Source: RGIG4097 sp937885645 (lineage in GTDB: Bacteria; Bacillota; Clostridia; Christensenellales; CAG-917). Taken from it: a DNA stretch of 64,000 nt. Shown here one piece after another: positions 43,721 to 51,967 of the stretch. The position numbers were made by a program, and so were the translations under genes. Every line of letters starts with the position of its first letter. The first letter of the stretch is position 1. Below the pieces are notes generated by a model. That model had not been told where the DNA came from. It worked only from the letters and a program-made list of their open reading frames with translations, and did no database searches. Where the stretch lies: assembly GCA_937885645.1 (NCBI GenBank), contig CALABJ010000013.1:62001-126000 (forward strand), written 5' to 3'.

Positions 43721-45408
43721 TGATTCAAAGTCTTTCAGTTGAAAACATAGCCCTCATTGAGAAACTTCAAGTTGAACTTGGCAGCGGGCTGAATATTTTG
43801 AGTGGTGAAACCGGCGCAGGTAAGTCAATTATCATTGACGCCGTATCTTTCGTATTGGGCGAAAGAGCAGACCGCTCGCTTATCCGCTACGGCACAGACT
43901 ATGCTGTGGTTGAAGCCGTGTTCAGCGATTATCTCACACCTGCCGTCAAGGAGTATCTTGACGAAATCGGCATTGAGGACGAAGAAGTGCTTATCCTCAA
44001 CAGAAAGATGACCGTTGAGGGCAAAAACTCCTGCCGTATCAACGGCAGAGTGACCACTCTTTCAACACTAAAAGGACTCACCGAACTCCTTGTTGACATA
44101 CACGGTCAACACGAGCACCAATCTCTACTTAATCCCAATAATCACGTTGGGCTTTTGGATGGTCTTGGCGGTGAAAAGCATATGAAACTCCTTGACAAAG
44201 TCAAGGAAACATACAAAAACTACACCTCTCTTAAAAGAGAATTTTCTTCATTTGGTGATGAGGATGAGCGTGTCCGCAGATTGGATATCCTCGCATACCA
44301 AATTGCAGAAATTGAAAAGGGCGACGTGCAAGAAGGCGAGGAAGATGAACTCCTCGACAAGCGCAAACGCATACGCAACGTTGAGCGTATCTTGGAGGCT
44401 CTCACAAACGCCAAAAATCTTCTTGACGGATATGACAACACCGCAGTCAGTCCCGAACTTAAAACCACAATTTCAACCCTCAATATGATCTCTCAATACG
44501 ATAATCGTATTGACGGACTCAACGAGCGCCTCGAAGATGCAAGAGCAGAAATCATAGACGTGGCAGACACAGTCAAATCAATTCTTGACGAGCTTGACTT
44601 TGACCGTCATAGTGCAGACCAAGTTGAAGAAAGACTTGAACTTGTCCGTATGCTTCAAAGAAAGTATGGCGGTAGTTTTGATGCGCTGACAAAATTCTAT
44701 GAAAAGGCCGTTGAAGAAAGAGATCGTCTTGAAAACGCCGGGGATAGAGTGGCAAAACTTGAAGATGAACTTAAAAAAGCAGTCAAGGACTTGACCTCTG
44801 CCTGCGAAGACCTCACCGAATCAAGAAGAAATATTGCGGACAAATTTGAAAAGTCAATTATAAAAGAACTTGGCGACCTTGGCATGGGCGGAAGCACCTT
44901 CACCGTGAAGATTGACAGCGCAGTTGAAGCAGAAGATTGCACCTCAAACGGCGCAGACAAGGTTGAATTTTTGATTTCACCCAACGTAGGTGAACCTTTG
45001 AAACCTCTTGCAAAAATAATCTCTGGCGGTGAAATGTCAAGATTTATGCTTGCTTTGAAGAATATCCTTGCAGACATTGACCACATTGGCACAATGATTT
45101 TTGACGAAATCGACACTGGCATTTCTGGAAACATCTCAGCAGTTGTGTCTGAAAAGATGTGCAACATTTCAAGAAAACGTCAAGTCATAGCAGTCACCCA
45201 TATGCCTTCACTTGCCGCTATGGCAGACAGCCATTTCCTCATTGCAAAATCAACCGAAAATGGCAAAACCCACACCCATCTTGACCTACTTGAAGATGAC
45301 ACTGAAGAAGTTGCAAGACTCATTGGTGGCAAAGATTATTCATCTCACGCAATTCCTCACGCAAAAGAAATGAAAGCCTGGGCAGAAAGGTACAAGGCAA
45401 GTTTATGA
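43720..45408 (+). CDS. recN: DNA repair protein RecN
   Basis: The product is 562 residues. It is an SMC-like ATPase for double-strand break repair. Walker A GETGAGKSIIIDAVSFVLGER near residue 28, VDIHGQHEHQSLLNP, central coiled coil (about 160-360), signature ISGGEMSRFMLALK, Walker B IFDEIDTGISG and the His loop VIAVTHMPSLAA are all present. Last gene of the nadK-argR-recN operon; no clear terminator follows. Confidence 0.97.
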   Translation: MIQSLSVENIALIEKLQVELGSGLNILSGETGAGKSIIIDAVSFVLGERADRSLIRYGTDYAVVEAVFSDYLTPAVKEYLDEIGIEDEEVLILNRKMTVEGKNSCRINGRVTTLSTLKGLTELLVDIHGQHEHQSLLNPNNHVGLLDGLGGEKHMKLLDKVKETYKNYTSLKREFSSFGDEDERVRRLDILAYQIAEIEKGDVQEGEEDELLDKRKRIRNVERILEALTNAKNLLDGYDNTAVSPELKTTISTLNMISQYDNRIDGLNERLEDARAEIIDVADTVKSILDELDFDRHSADQVEERLELVRMLQRKYGGSFDALTKFYEKAVEERDRLENAGDRVAKLEDELKKAVKDLTSACEDLTESRRNIADKFEKSIIKELGDLGMGGSTFTVKIDSAVEAEDCTSNGADKVEFLISPNVGEPLKPLAKIISGGEMSRFMLALKNILADIDHIGTMIFDEIDTGISGNISAVVSEKMCNISRKRQVIAVTHMPSLAAMADSHFLIAKSTENGKTHTHLDLLEDDTEEVARLIGGKDYSSHAIPHAKEMKAWAERYKASL

Positions 45409-45476
45409 TCGGTCCTCATTAATATAAGAACTTATTTTTCTACAATGTTTTATCTCTATATTGGAGTTATTCAGTA

Positions 45477-46073
45477 ATGTACAGGCGAAAATTAGTTATA
45501 TTCAGCATACTAAATTGGTTATTAGCTTTTGCATTTATTGCAGGCATGGTATGGATGATTTATTATGGCACAACTGAACTTACTGGCGACAAACAAATCA
45601 TCAATTGTGTTGTAGGAGCTTTTGCGATAGTTGTTCCCGTAGCAGATCTCCATATCATGGGTGGATTTCTAATAATTGATGAGTATCGAATTCTTGTTCG
45701 TTTCAAGTTGTTTGAAAAAACAACAGTTGTACCAATTGAAGAAGTAAGAATGCTTTATCTTTGTGGTAAAACTCTTGAATCTGGCAAAAGCGGAACACAT
45801 GTTACAGTAATTCGAGCAAACACAAAGGAAGGTCAAATCTTAGGATTTGGATTTAAGGCAATAAGGGCATTGGTTATGCGTTTAAATGTTCCAGTACATA
45901 TATCGGAATACAATGCGTCCGTAAGTATTAATGCCAAAATTCTTTTGCAAAAAGGAAAACTTTCGGATTATCAAGCAAAGATGCTGATGGCCTCATCGTC
46001 TTGGCCAAAGAAATATCTAAATAAATGGTATAATGAATCAAAAACTGGAATTAAAGATGAGTCATCTTTTTGA
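45477..46073 (+). CDS. Membrane protein with PH-like domain, unknown function (paralogue 1)
   Basis: The product is 198 residues. There are two N-terminal helices (about 6-30 and 41-64), then a soluble beta-rich part resembling bacterial PH domains (LIIDEYRILVRFKLFEKTTVVPIEEVRMLYL), ending in a helical tail with QKGKLSDYQAKML and WPKKYLNKWYNES. The next gene encodes a paralogue with the same plan and end. Leucine TTA, isoleucine ATA and arginine AGG/CGA codons are frequent, unlike the CTT/CTC-rich housekeeping genes around it, which suggests low expression or recent acquisition. The function is unknown. Confidence 0.78.
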   Translation: MYRRKLVIFSILNWLLAFAFIAGMVWMIYYGTTELTGDKQIINCVVGAFAIVVPVADLHIMGGFLIIDEYRILVRFKLFEKTTVVPIEEVRMLYLCGKTLESGKSGTHVTVIRANTKEGQILGFGFKAIRALVMRLNVPVHISEYNASVSINAKILLQKGKLSDYQAKMLMASSSWPKKYLNKWYNESKTGIKDESSF

Positions 46074-46115
46074 TTTAAAGGATCTTTGTTTCAATAGCAT
46101 GTTAGTGAGGATAAA

Positions 46116-46676
46116 GTGAAAAAACGAATTTATTTTCATCCGGGTGCGATAGCATTATTAGTTTTGGTTCCTGTCGTGTTTACTGCCATTACATTTTCCG
46201 TATTTGAGCATACGAGCAAAACTTTGGTGACAAGCATTATTGTCGATGTGTTTCTTTGGGTGGCGTGTTTTTGGAATATTATACTATGTTCTGGCAGCGT
46301 TGAGGCTGACTTGGACGGACAAATCTTTTTGGTAAAACGAAACATAAGATCTAAAGAGGTTCAAATAAAGCTATCGGAAATAGAAAAAATATATATTACT
46401 ATGGCGGCATATAATACGCGGTCCGAAGTAGTTTATAAGGTAAATTCTAAAGATGGAACTATTATAGGCACAGGATATCACGTGTTGAATTATCTCTTAA
46501 AAAGCGGATTGAATGTTCCTGCGGATTTCGAGTCAGTTTATATCAACCTTTTGTTTAGTGTAAAACTTCTTTTGCAAAAAGGACGACTGCCCATATCAAA
46601 AGCCAAACAGTTGAAAGAGTATTTTCATATCCCACAAAAGTATTTCGACAAATGGTATAATGAGCCAAAACAATAG
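46116..46676 (+). CDS. Membrane protein with PH-like domain, unknown function (paralogue 2)
   Basis: The product is 186 residues, with a GTG start at 46116 preceded by TGAGG. The layout is that of the preceding gene: two N-terminal helices (about 11-29 and 36-57), a beta-rich part (GQIFLVKRNIRSKEVQIKL), a conserved LLLQKGRLPISKAKQL helix and the end PQKYFDKWYNEP. The atypical codon use is shared. Probably a tandem duplication; the function is unknown. Confidence 0.76.
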   Translation: MKKRIYFHPGAIALLVLVPVVFTAITFSVFEHTSKTLVTSIIVDVFLWVACFWNIILCSGSVEADLDGQIFLVKRNIRSKEVQIKLSEIEKIYITMAAYNTRSEVVYKVNSKDGTIIGTGYHVLNYLLKSGLNVPADFESVYINLLFSVKLLLQKGRLPISKAKQLKEYFHIPQKYFDKWYNEPKQ

Positions 46677-46685
46677 ATATCAACA

Positions 46686-46720
46686 CAAAATCAAGTCAAA
46701 TCGGCTTGATTTTTTCTTTA
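46686..46720 (+). terminator. Terminator of the PH-like gene pair
   Basis: AAAATCAAG (46687-46695) pairs with CTTGATTTT (46705-46713), followed by TTCTTTATTT. Confidence 0.82.
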
Positions 46721-46725
46721 TTTCG

Positions 46726-46754
46726 TTGCAAAGTGTAGGCTTGTGTGGTATTAT
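46726..46754 (+). promoter_or_regulatory. Promoter of rnpB
   Basis: TTGCAA (46726-46731), a 17-nt spacer ending in TGG, then TATTAT (46749-46754). The predicted start is near 46761, the 5' end of RNase P RNA. Confidence 0.7.
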
Positions 46755-46758
46755 ACCA

Positions 46759-47090
46759 CTGCGAGTTAGCCGGACGGTCGCGGGGTAGTAATACCGTGAG
46801 GAAAGTCCGAGCATCACAGGGCAAGGGTGCAGGTGAAATGCCTGTGGAGGCGACTTTAAGGAAAGTGCAACAGAAAAAAACCGCCCGAACACTCGGGTAA
46901 GGATGGAAAGGCGAGGTAAGAGCTCACCCGCAAATCGGTGACGAGGCGCGATGTAAACCCCACCCGATGCAAGACACGGAGCAATATGGGTTGCCCGCCC
47001 GCTCCACAAGTCGCTTGAGCGATACGGCAACGTACCGCCTAGATAGATGACCGTTCAAGACAGAACTCGGCTTATAGACTAATCTCGCAC
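46759..47090 (+). ncRNA. rnpB: RNase P RNA (type A)
   Basis: The catalytic RNA that matures tRNA 5' ends. Universal segments are in order: GAGGAAAGTCCGAGC after the 5' helix, AGTGCAACAGAAA, GGAAAGGCGAGGTAAGAGC, GAGGCGCGATGTAAACCCC and AGATAGATGACCG. Helix P1 forms between 46761-46769 and 47079-47088 with one bulge. The 3' end AAGACAGAACTCGGCTTATAG is the type A form, not the type B form of Bacilli, which supports a clostridial host. Confidence 0.96.
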
Positions 47091-47097
47091 ACGTGAA

Positions 47098-47133
47098 AGA
47101 CACCACTGCATGAAGTGGTGTTTTTCTTTTTCC
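47098..47133 (+). terminator. Terminator of rnpB
   Basis: ACACCACT (47100-47107) pairs with AGTGGTGT (47114-47121), loop GCATGA, followed by TTTTCTTTTT. Confidence 0.87.
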
Positions 47134-47250
47134 TTTGTCCATGTAAATTTTGTTGGGTATTTCTTGCGAAACCGCCGTGAAACACTTGTTTTGACCGCAT
47201 ATTGACAAATTAATCATCAAAAAAGCTAAACAGATAAATATCAGGGCTTT

Positions 47251-47280
47251 TTGCTTGTTTTTCAGTATTTTGGATACAAT
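47251..47280 (+). promoter_or_regulatory. Promoter of the 469-residue protein gene, leaderless
   Basis: TTGCTT (47251-47256), an 18-nt spacer, then TACAAT (47275-47280), six bases before ATG 47287. Confidence 0.55.
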
Positions 47281-47286
47281 CATCAT

Positions 47287-48696
47287 ATGGAATATGCAAT
47301 ATCAGCAGTGGTGACGATTTTCTTTGTGTTTCTTTATTTTGCACTTAAACCTAAAGACAGAGAGTCATTCACTAAAAAACTTAATGATGATGCCTTCAAG
47401 GAAAAACTTGAAAAGTTGGCATCATCGAACAAACTCCCAAAGGAAAACGGAAAGAAGGAGTATTCCGTCAAAAAATTTGTGCGATACATTGGTTTTGCAA
47501 AATTTGTTGCAAAACGACACTTAGACAACAAGCATTGTCAAACAACTGAACTGAAACACTTTGTCGCGGAAATAGAAAACAATACTAAGGATTTGAAAAA
47601 ACTCAAAAAACTTGATTTCTCAAAACTTGGAGATTTGCCATCTTTTGAAAATGGCGCACGAATTGAAATTGTTGCAAGGGCACTCCTTGAGCACAATGAT
47701 TTTCTGCTTGTTGAGGAAAAGATTGCCACTTGCTTTGAAATTTTCAACAAAGCAAGCACTTTGACTTATGCAGAAGTCAACAACTTTTCATTGGTGATAA
47801 AGTTTCTATATCTTGAAAAACTCTACTATCTTTCAAAAAGAGCAGTAAATTTGGTGAAATTGGACAAATATGCATTGAAAGTTGCACGTCACCCAAAAAA
47901 CTATGAGCAAAACAAGTTTTACAAAGGATTGAAGGATAACAACGCATTTTTGCATCTAACCGCAAAGCATAGGGGAGAAGATTGTACTTATGCAACCATT
48001 GTTTACTTTGACGTATTGCAAAATTTGTGCTCTTTGACCTCAAAAATTTTCGATGGACTGAAATTTGTTGATTTGGTAGGTTTTGTAAAATTTTACTCTC
48101 CCATCGAAATTTTTGAAAATTATGAAAATTTTGCTTCGTCACCTGATGAAGTTAAATCTGCATTTTTGACCGAAGTAAGCAGTCAATCGTCAAAACTGAA
48201 TATGGACGAATTTGCCTTTTCATATGCCTTGAAAAAATACGTGGATAGAGCAAAAAACAGATACACCCCTGCATTTTCAACAAATTTGGCAGGGAAGAAG
48301 GTTGTCCTGTCTTTCTTCAAAAAGGATATGAAACTTCTCGCAACGGCACTCTCATCAAGATATGCCATGATCACTATATTTGGCGGTCAAAACAAGAAAA
48401 CAATTCTAAAAAAGAGTGTTTTTAAGAATACTTTTGCAAATTATCAACAACAAAACACTATAAAACTCGGTGTTTTTGTGTCAAATGGCAAGTTAAGCAT
48501 AAATCCACTTCTCTCAAGAAAAATCAATGAGGTTGACGTGCATTTCACAGAATTCGGCGTAAATCACCACTTGAAAATTGAAAAAGGTGACTGTCGTGAA
48601 CTCTACTGCAATGGTACAAAGTACACGGGAATACCCGTGATACAACTGAAAGATAAGCCCCTTGACATACACCTCAAAGTGCCACCTAAGGATTAA
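47287..48696 (+). CDS. Membrane-anchored protein of unknown function
   Basis: The product is 469 residues. The start is ATG 47287, at the expected transcription start; there is no ribosome-binding site. One N-terminal helix (about residues 3-20) is followed by a Lys-rich linker and a long helical region. The segment near 130-190 (ARIEIVARALLEHNDFLLVEE ... TLTYAEVNNFSLVIKFLYLEKLYYLS) has the spacing seen in the helical part of cyclic beta-glucan synthase-like proteins, but no glycosyltransferase or phosphorylase domain is present. The last 130 residues are beta-rich. I do not recognise the whole. The gene is monocistronic between rnpB and rarA. Confidence 0.72.
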   Translation: MEYAISAVVTIFFVFLYFALKPKDRESFTKKLNDDAFKEKLEKLASSNKLPKENGKKEYSVKKFVRYIGFAKFVAKRHLDNKHCQTTELKHFVAEIENNTKDLKKLKKLDFSKLGDLPSFENGARIEIVARALLEHNDFLLVEEKIATCFEIFNKASTLTYAEVNNFSLVIKFLYLEKLYYLSKRAVNLVKLDKYALKVARHPKNYEQNKFYKGLKDNNAFLHLTAKHRGEDCTYATIVYFDVLQNLCSLTSKIFDGLKFVDLVGFVKFYSPIEIFENYENFASSPDEVKSAFLTEVSSQSSKLNMDEFAFSYALKKYVDRAKNRYTPAFSTNLAGKKVVLSFFKKDMKLLATALSSRYAMITIFGGQNKKTILKKSVFKNTFANYQQQNTIKLGVFVSNGKLSINPLLSRKINEVDVHFTEFGVNHHLKIEKGDCRELYCNGTKYTGIPVIQLKDKPLDIHLKVPPKD

Positions 48697-48714
48697 AGTG
48701 GTTTTTGGTCAATT

Positions 48715-48747
48715 TGAAGACAAATCTCGTGTTTGTCTTTACATTTT
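48715..48747 (+). terminator. Terminator overlapping the rarA promoter
   Basis: AAGACAAA (48717-48724) pairs with TTTGTCTT (48732-48739), followed by TACATTTT. Its right arm shares two bases with the -35 box of rarA. Confidence 0.65.
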
Positions 48748-48766
48748 CGGTTTTATTAATTATAAT
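48738..48766 (+). promoter_or_regulatory. Promoter of rarA-ruvX, leaderless
   Basis: TTTACA (48738-48743), a 17-nt spacer, then TATAAT (48761-48766). ATG 48775 lies eight bases after the -10. Confidence 0.68.
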
Positions 48767-48774
48767 AAAATCGT

Positions 48775-50106
48775 ATGGATTTATTTGACCTTCAACAACA
48801 TGAAGAAAAACTTGCGCCTCTTGCTGAAAGAATGCGTCCAAGAACAATTGACGAGTTTATAGGACAATCAAAGATTGTCGGCAACGGCTCGTTGCTTCGT
48901 CGTGCAATTTCCGCAGGACGTCTTGGCAGTTGCATTTTCTATGGTCCTCCCGGCACAGGAAAAACTACTCTTGCCAACATTATCGCAGAAAACACCAATG
49001 CAAACTTTGTCAAACTCAATGCGGTCACTGCAGGGGTTGCTGACGCCAAAAAAGTCATAGAAGAGGCAAAAAGCCTTCTTCGTATGTATGGCAAACAAAC
49101 TTATTTGCTTCTTGACGAATGCCATAGATGGAACAAGGCACAAAGCGACAGCGTTTTGCAAGCAGTGGAGCAAGGTCATATCATTTTCATTGGCTCGACC
49201 ACCGAAAATCCTTACGCAAATATGACTAGGGCAATTGTGTCAAGATGCCGTGTTTTCGAGTTTTCTAGACTGACCGAAAAGGACATCTTGCAGGGGCTCA
49301 AACGCGCCCTTGTTGACGCCGAGCGTGGCCTTGGATTTATGCAAATTAATGCGGACGATGATGCTTTGCATCATTTGGCTTGGGCAGCAGGCGGAGATCT
49401 TCGCACAGCACTCAACGCACTTGAACTTGCAGCAATCACAACAAACGCAGGAAAAGATGGCGTCGTGCACATAACAAAAGAGGTTGCAGAGCAGTCAATC
49501 CAAAAGAAAGCATTATCCTTTGACGAAAGCATGTATTACGACATCATTTCCGCTTTCATCAAGAGCATGCGCGGAAGCGACTCAAATGCCGCTGTATATT
49601 GGGCAATGCGCCTTATTGATGCTGGTTGCGATCCTATGCTTATCGCTCGCAGAATCGTCATACACGCAGCAGAAGACGTAGGTCTAGCTGACCCTAATGC
49701 ATTGAACGTTGCAGTGTCTGCAATGCAAGCATACGAAAAAATTGGTCTGCCTGAAGGCAGAATCCCCTTGACCGAAGGCATTATTTACGTTGCTGAAGCA
49801 CCAAAATCAAACAAAGTTGTCGAGGCAATGTTCAGTGCAGAAGATGCGGTCAAGACAATAAGACATGAATCCGTGCCCATTTACCTTCGTGACACCAACT
49901 ACAAAACAGAGAAAGTTTCAGGATACAAATATCCTCACGACTACGGCGGATGGGTGAAGCAACAATATCTTCCTGACGAAATCAAAGATAGAGTTTTCTA
50001 TGAGCCTACTGAAAATGGTTTTGAAAAGGTCATCAAGGAGCGCCAAGAGGAAAGAAAACACCTTGCCGAGAAAAAGCAAAGCGACACGTATAGACACAAT
50101 CAATAA
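48775..50106 (+). CDS. rarA: Replication-associated recombination protein A (RarA/MgsA)
   Basis: The product is 443 residues. It is an AAA+ ATPase acting at stalled forks with SSB. The family N-terminus MDLFDLQQHEEKLAPLAERMRP confirms the start, which has no ribosome-binding site. Walker A GPPGTGKTT, Walker B LLLDECHRW, sensor 1 IGSTTENPY and the C-terminal tetramerisation region with GCDPMLIARRIV and YKYPHDYGGWVKQQYLPDE are present. ruvX follows after 24 bases. Confidence 0.96.
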   Translation: MDLFDLQQHEEKLAPLAERMRPRTIDEFIGQSKIVGNGSLLRRAISAGRLGSCIFYGPPGTGKTTLANIIAENTNANFVKLNAVTAGVADAKKVIEEAKSLLRMYGKQTYLLLDECHRWNKAQSDSVLQAVEQGHIIFIGSTTENPYANMTRAIVSRCRVFEFSRLTEKDILQGLKRALVDAERGLGFMQINADDDALHHLAWAAGGDLRTALNALELAAITTNAGKDGVVHITKEVAEQSIQKKALSFDESMYYDIISAFIKSMRGSDSNAAVYWAMRLIDAGCDPMLIARRIVIHAAEDVGLADPNALNVAVSAMQAYEKIGLPEGRIPLTEGIIYVAEAPKSNKVVEAMFSAEDAVKTIRHESVPIYLRDTNYKTEKVSGYKYPHDYGGWVKQQYLPDEIKDRVFYEPTENGFEKVIKERQEERKHLAEKKQSDTYRHNQ

Positions 50107-50130
50107 TCTTTGATTATTGGAAAGGATATT

Positions 50131-50562
50131 ATGAAAAGAAAAGTGGCACTTGACGTTGGCGACGTCCGTATCGGGGTTGCTGTCAGCGATATGCTGGGCA
50201 TCACCGCCAACCCAAGAGAAACATACGTAAGAAAGGGCAAAACCTTTGAAGACGACATCAACTATTTTGTGAAATACGCAAAAGAAGAGGATGCCGACGC
50301 TTTTGTCATCGGTTTGCCTATGAATATGGACGGCTCTGAAGGTCCTAGAGCAGAGGTGACAAGAGAGTTTGGCGAGGCATTGAAAGAGGCCAGTGGACTT
50401 CAAGTCATCTACGTTGACGAGCGTCTTACAACTGTGTCTGCCGAGCGTATGTTGATTTGCGCTGACGTTCGCAGAGAAAAGAGAAAACAAGTCATTGACA
50501 AGGTGGCTGCAACCATCATTTTGCAATCATACCTTGACGGACAATCTTTCAAAAAATGGTAG
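50131..50562 (+). CDS. ruvX: Putative pre-16S rRNA nuclease / Holliday junction resolvase RuvX (YqgF)
   Basis: The product is 143 residues. The start ATG 50131 has AAAGGA upstream and gives MKRKVALDVGDVRIGVAVSD, the RNase H-like first strand with its catalytic Asp. VIGLPMNMDGSEGPRA and YVDERLTTVSAE (second acidic motif) follow. YqgF matures the 16S 5' end and is a Holliday-junction resolvase-like fold. The DUF1292 gene follows, as yrrK-yrzB in B. subtilis; ireB and alaS are not next to it here. Confidence 0.93.
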   Translation: MKRKVALDVGDVRIGVAVSDMLGITANPRETYVRKGKTFEDDINYFVKYAKEEDADAFVIGLPMNMDGSEGPRAEVTREFGEALKEASGLQVIYVDERLTTVSAERMLICADVRREKRKQVIDKVAATIILQSYLDGQSFKKW

Positions 50563-50637
50563 GTTAGAACACTAGTTTCGGTGAAATCCTACTGAAAATA
50601 TGAATACGAAATGCAGACAACTGCAAAGGAGAATATT

Positions 50638-50955
50638 ATGGCAGATTATTTCAAAGACCAAATGGATATGACAGAAGATGACGATATCATAGTCCTTTAC
50701 AACGAAGCAACTGACAAAGATGAAGAGTTTTATGAACTTGCAACTCTTGACGTTGACAACAAGTGGTATATCGTCATGAAACCCGTTGAAGAACTTCCTG
50801 ACATCGCAGAAGACGAAGTCCTCATTTACGAAATCATCGAAGACAAAGACGGCAACTCAAACTTTGCAGCAATCGAAGATCAAGCAGTCCTTGAAAAAGT
50901 GTTTAACGAATTCATGGCAATGCTTGAAGAATGGGAAGAACAAGACAACAAATAA
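50638..50955 (+). CDS. DUF1292 family protein (YrzB-like)
   Basis: The product is 105 residues, strongly acidic. The start ATG 50638 follows AAAGGAGA. The DUF1292 core is DDDIIVLYNEATDKDEEF and KWYIVMKPVEELPD.AEDEVLIYEI. Widely conserved in Bacillota next to ruvX; the function is unknown. Confidence 0.9.
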   Translation: MADYFKDQMDMTEDDDIIVLYNEATDKDEEFYELATLDVDNKWYIVMKPVEELPDIAEDEVLIYEIIEDKDGNSNFAAIEDQAVLEKVFNEFMAMLEEWEEQDNK

Positions 50956-50993
50956 AAAAGTTGAAATTTTGACGAAATTGTTGTTGTTTTTTC

Positions 50994-51022
50994 TTGCTTT
51001 ATTTTTTTAATTATTATATAAT
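50994..51022 (+). promoter_or_regulatory. Promoter of rpsB-tsf
   Basis: TTGCTT (50994-50999), a 17-nt spacer, then TATAAT (51017-51022). The predicted start is near 51029, giving a 96-nt leader. Confidence 0.7.
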
Positions 51023-51028
51023 CCTACA

Positions 51029-51124
51029 CGCACCGCACACTTCGGTGGAGTTTTGGTTGTTCCATTAGGTAGCCAAATCGCTGAAGCCGAGGGAGGTAAT
51101 AAACAAATTTAGGAGGCCTAAAAC
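51029..51124 (+). promoter_or_regulatory. Structured leader of rpsB, candidate S2 autoregulatory site
   Basis: Two helices can be drawn: CACCG (51031-51035) with CGGTG (51043-51047), and 51052-51058 with 51071-51077 (7 bp, 12-nt loop). A purine-rich stretch GAAGCCGAGGGAGG follows, with a second Shine-Dalgarno (AGGAGG) at the start codon. Ribosomal protein operons often carry such leaders bound by their own product; that it binds S2 is inference. Confidence 0.45.
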
Positions 51125-51943
51125 ATGGCAGTTACATCAATGAAGACCTTGCTTGAAGCAGGCGTACACTTCGGTCACCAGACAAAACGCTGGAACCCCA
51201 AGATGGCAAAGTACATCTACACACAACGTAATGATATTCACATCATTGACCTTGCAATCTCCGTCGATCACGTCGAAGCAGCATATCAATTTGTGAAGAG
51301 CATTGCAGCAGAAGGAAAGTCAGTTCTTTTCGTCGGCACAAAGAAACAAGCTCAAGATGCAATCCAACAAGAAGCAGAACGTTGCGATATGTACTACATC
51401 AACCAAAGATGGCTCGGTGGTACACTCACCAACTTCAAGACCATCCGCACCAGAATCGACAGACTCAACAAAATCAACCAAAGAGAAATCATTGGCGAAT
51501 TTGAAATGCTCCCCAAGAAAGAAGTCGCATCACTCAAGAAGGAACGTGACGACCTCGAAAAGAACCTTGGCGGCATCAAGAATATGCGTGGTCTCCCCGG
51601 CTGCCTCTTCGTAGTCGACCTTAAGAAAGAAGAAATCGCAATCAAAGAAGCACGCAAGCTCAACATCCCCATCGTTGCAGTCGTTGACACCAACTGCGAT
51701 CCCGATCTCGTCGATTACGTTATCCCCGGCAATGACGATGCAATCCGTGCAATCCAACTCTTTGCATCACTCATGGCAGACGCAGTCATCGAAGGCAGAC
51801 AAGGTGAATCACACACCGCACCCAAGGCAAAAGAAGTCGTTGCAGAACAACCCGTTGTTGCAGCACCCGCAAAAGAAGAAAAACTTTCACCTGCAGATGC
51901 ACTTGAAAAGGCAATCGCAGAAAAAGAAAGCCAAAACAAATAA
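51125..51943 (+). CDS. rpsB: 30S ribosomal protein S2
   Basis: The product is 272 residues. The family signatures LLEAGVHFGHQTKRWNPKM and YINQRWLGGTLTNFKTI are present, and PDLVDYVIPGNDDAIRAI in the C-terminal part. The last 35 residues are an Ala/Glu/Lys-rich tail. AGGAGG precedes the start. tsf follows after 24 bases. Confidence 0.98.
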   Translation: MAVTSMKTLLEAGVHFGHQTKRWNPKMAKYIYTQRNDIHIIDLAISVDHVEAAYQFVKSIAAEGKSVLFVGTKKQAQDAIQQEAERCDMYYINQRWLGGTLTNFKTIRTRIDRLNKINQREIIGEFEMLPKKEVASLKKERDDLEKNLGGIKNMRGLPGCLFVVDLKKEEIAIKEARKLNIPIVAVVDTNCDPDLVDYVIPGNDDAIRAIQLFASLMADAVIEGRQGESHTAPKAKEVVAEQPVVAAPAKEEKLSPADALEKAIAEKESQNK

Positions 51944-51967
51944 TCGAACACTGAAAGGAGAATATAT

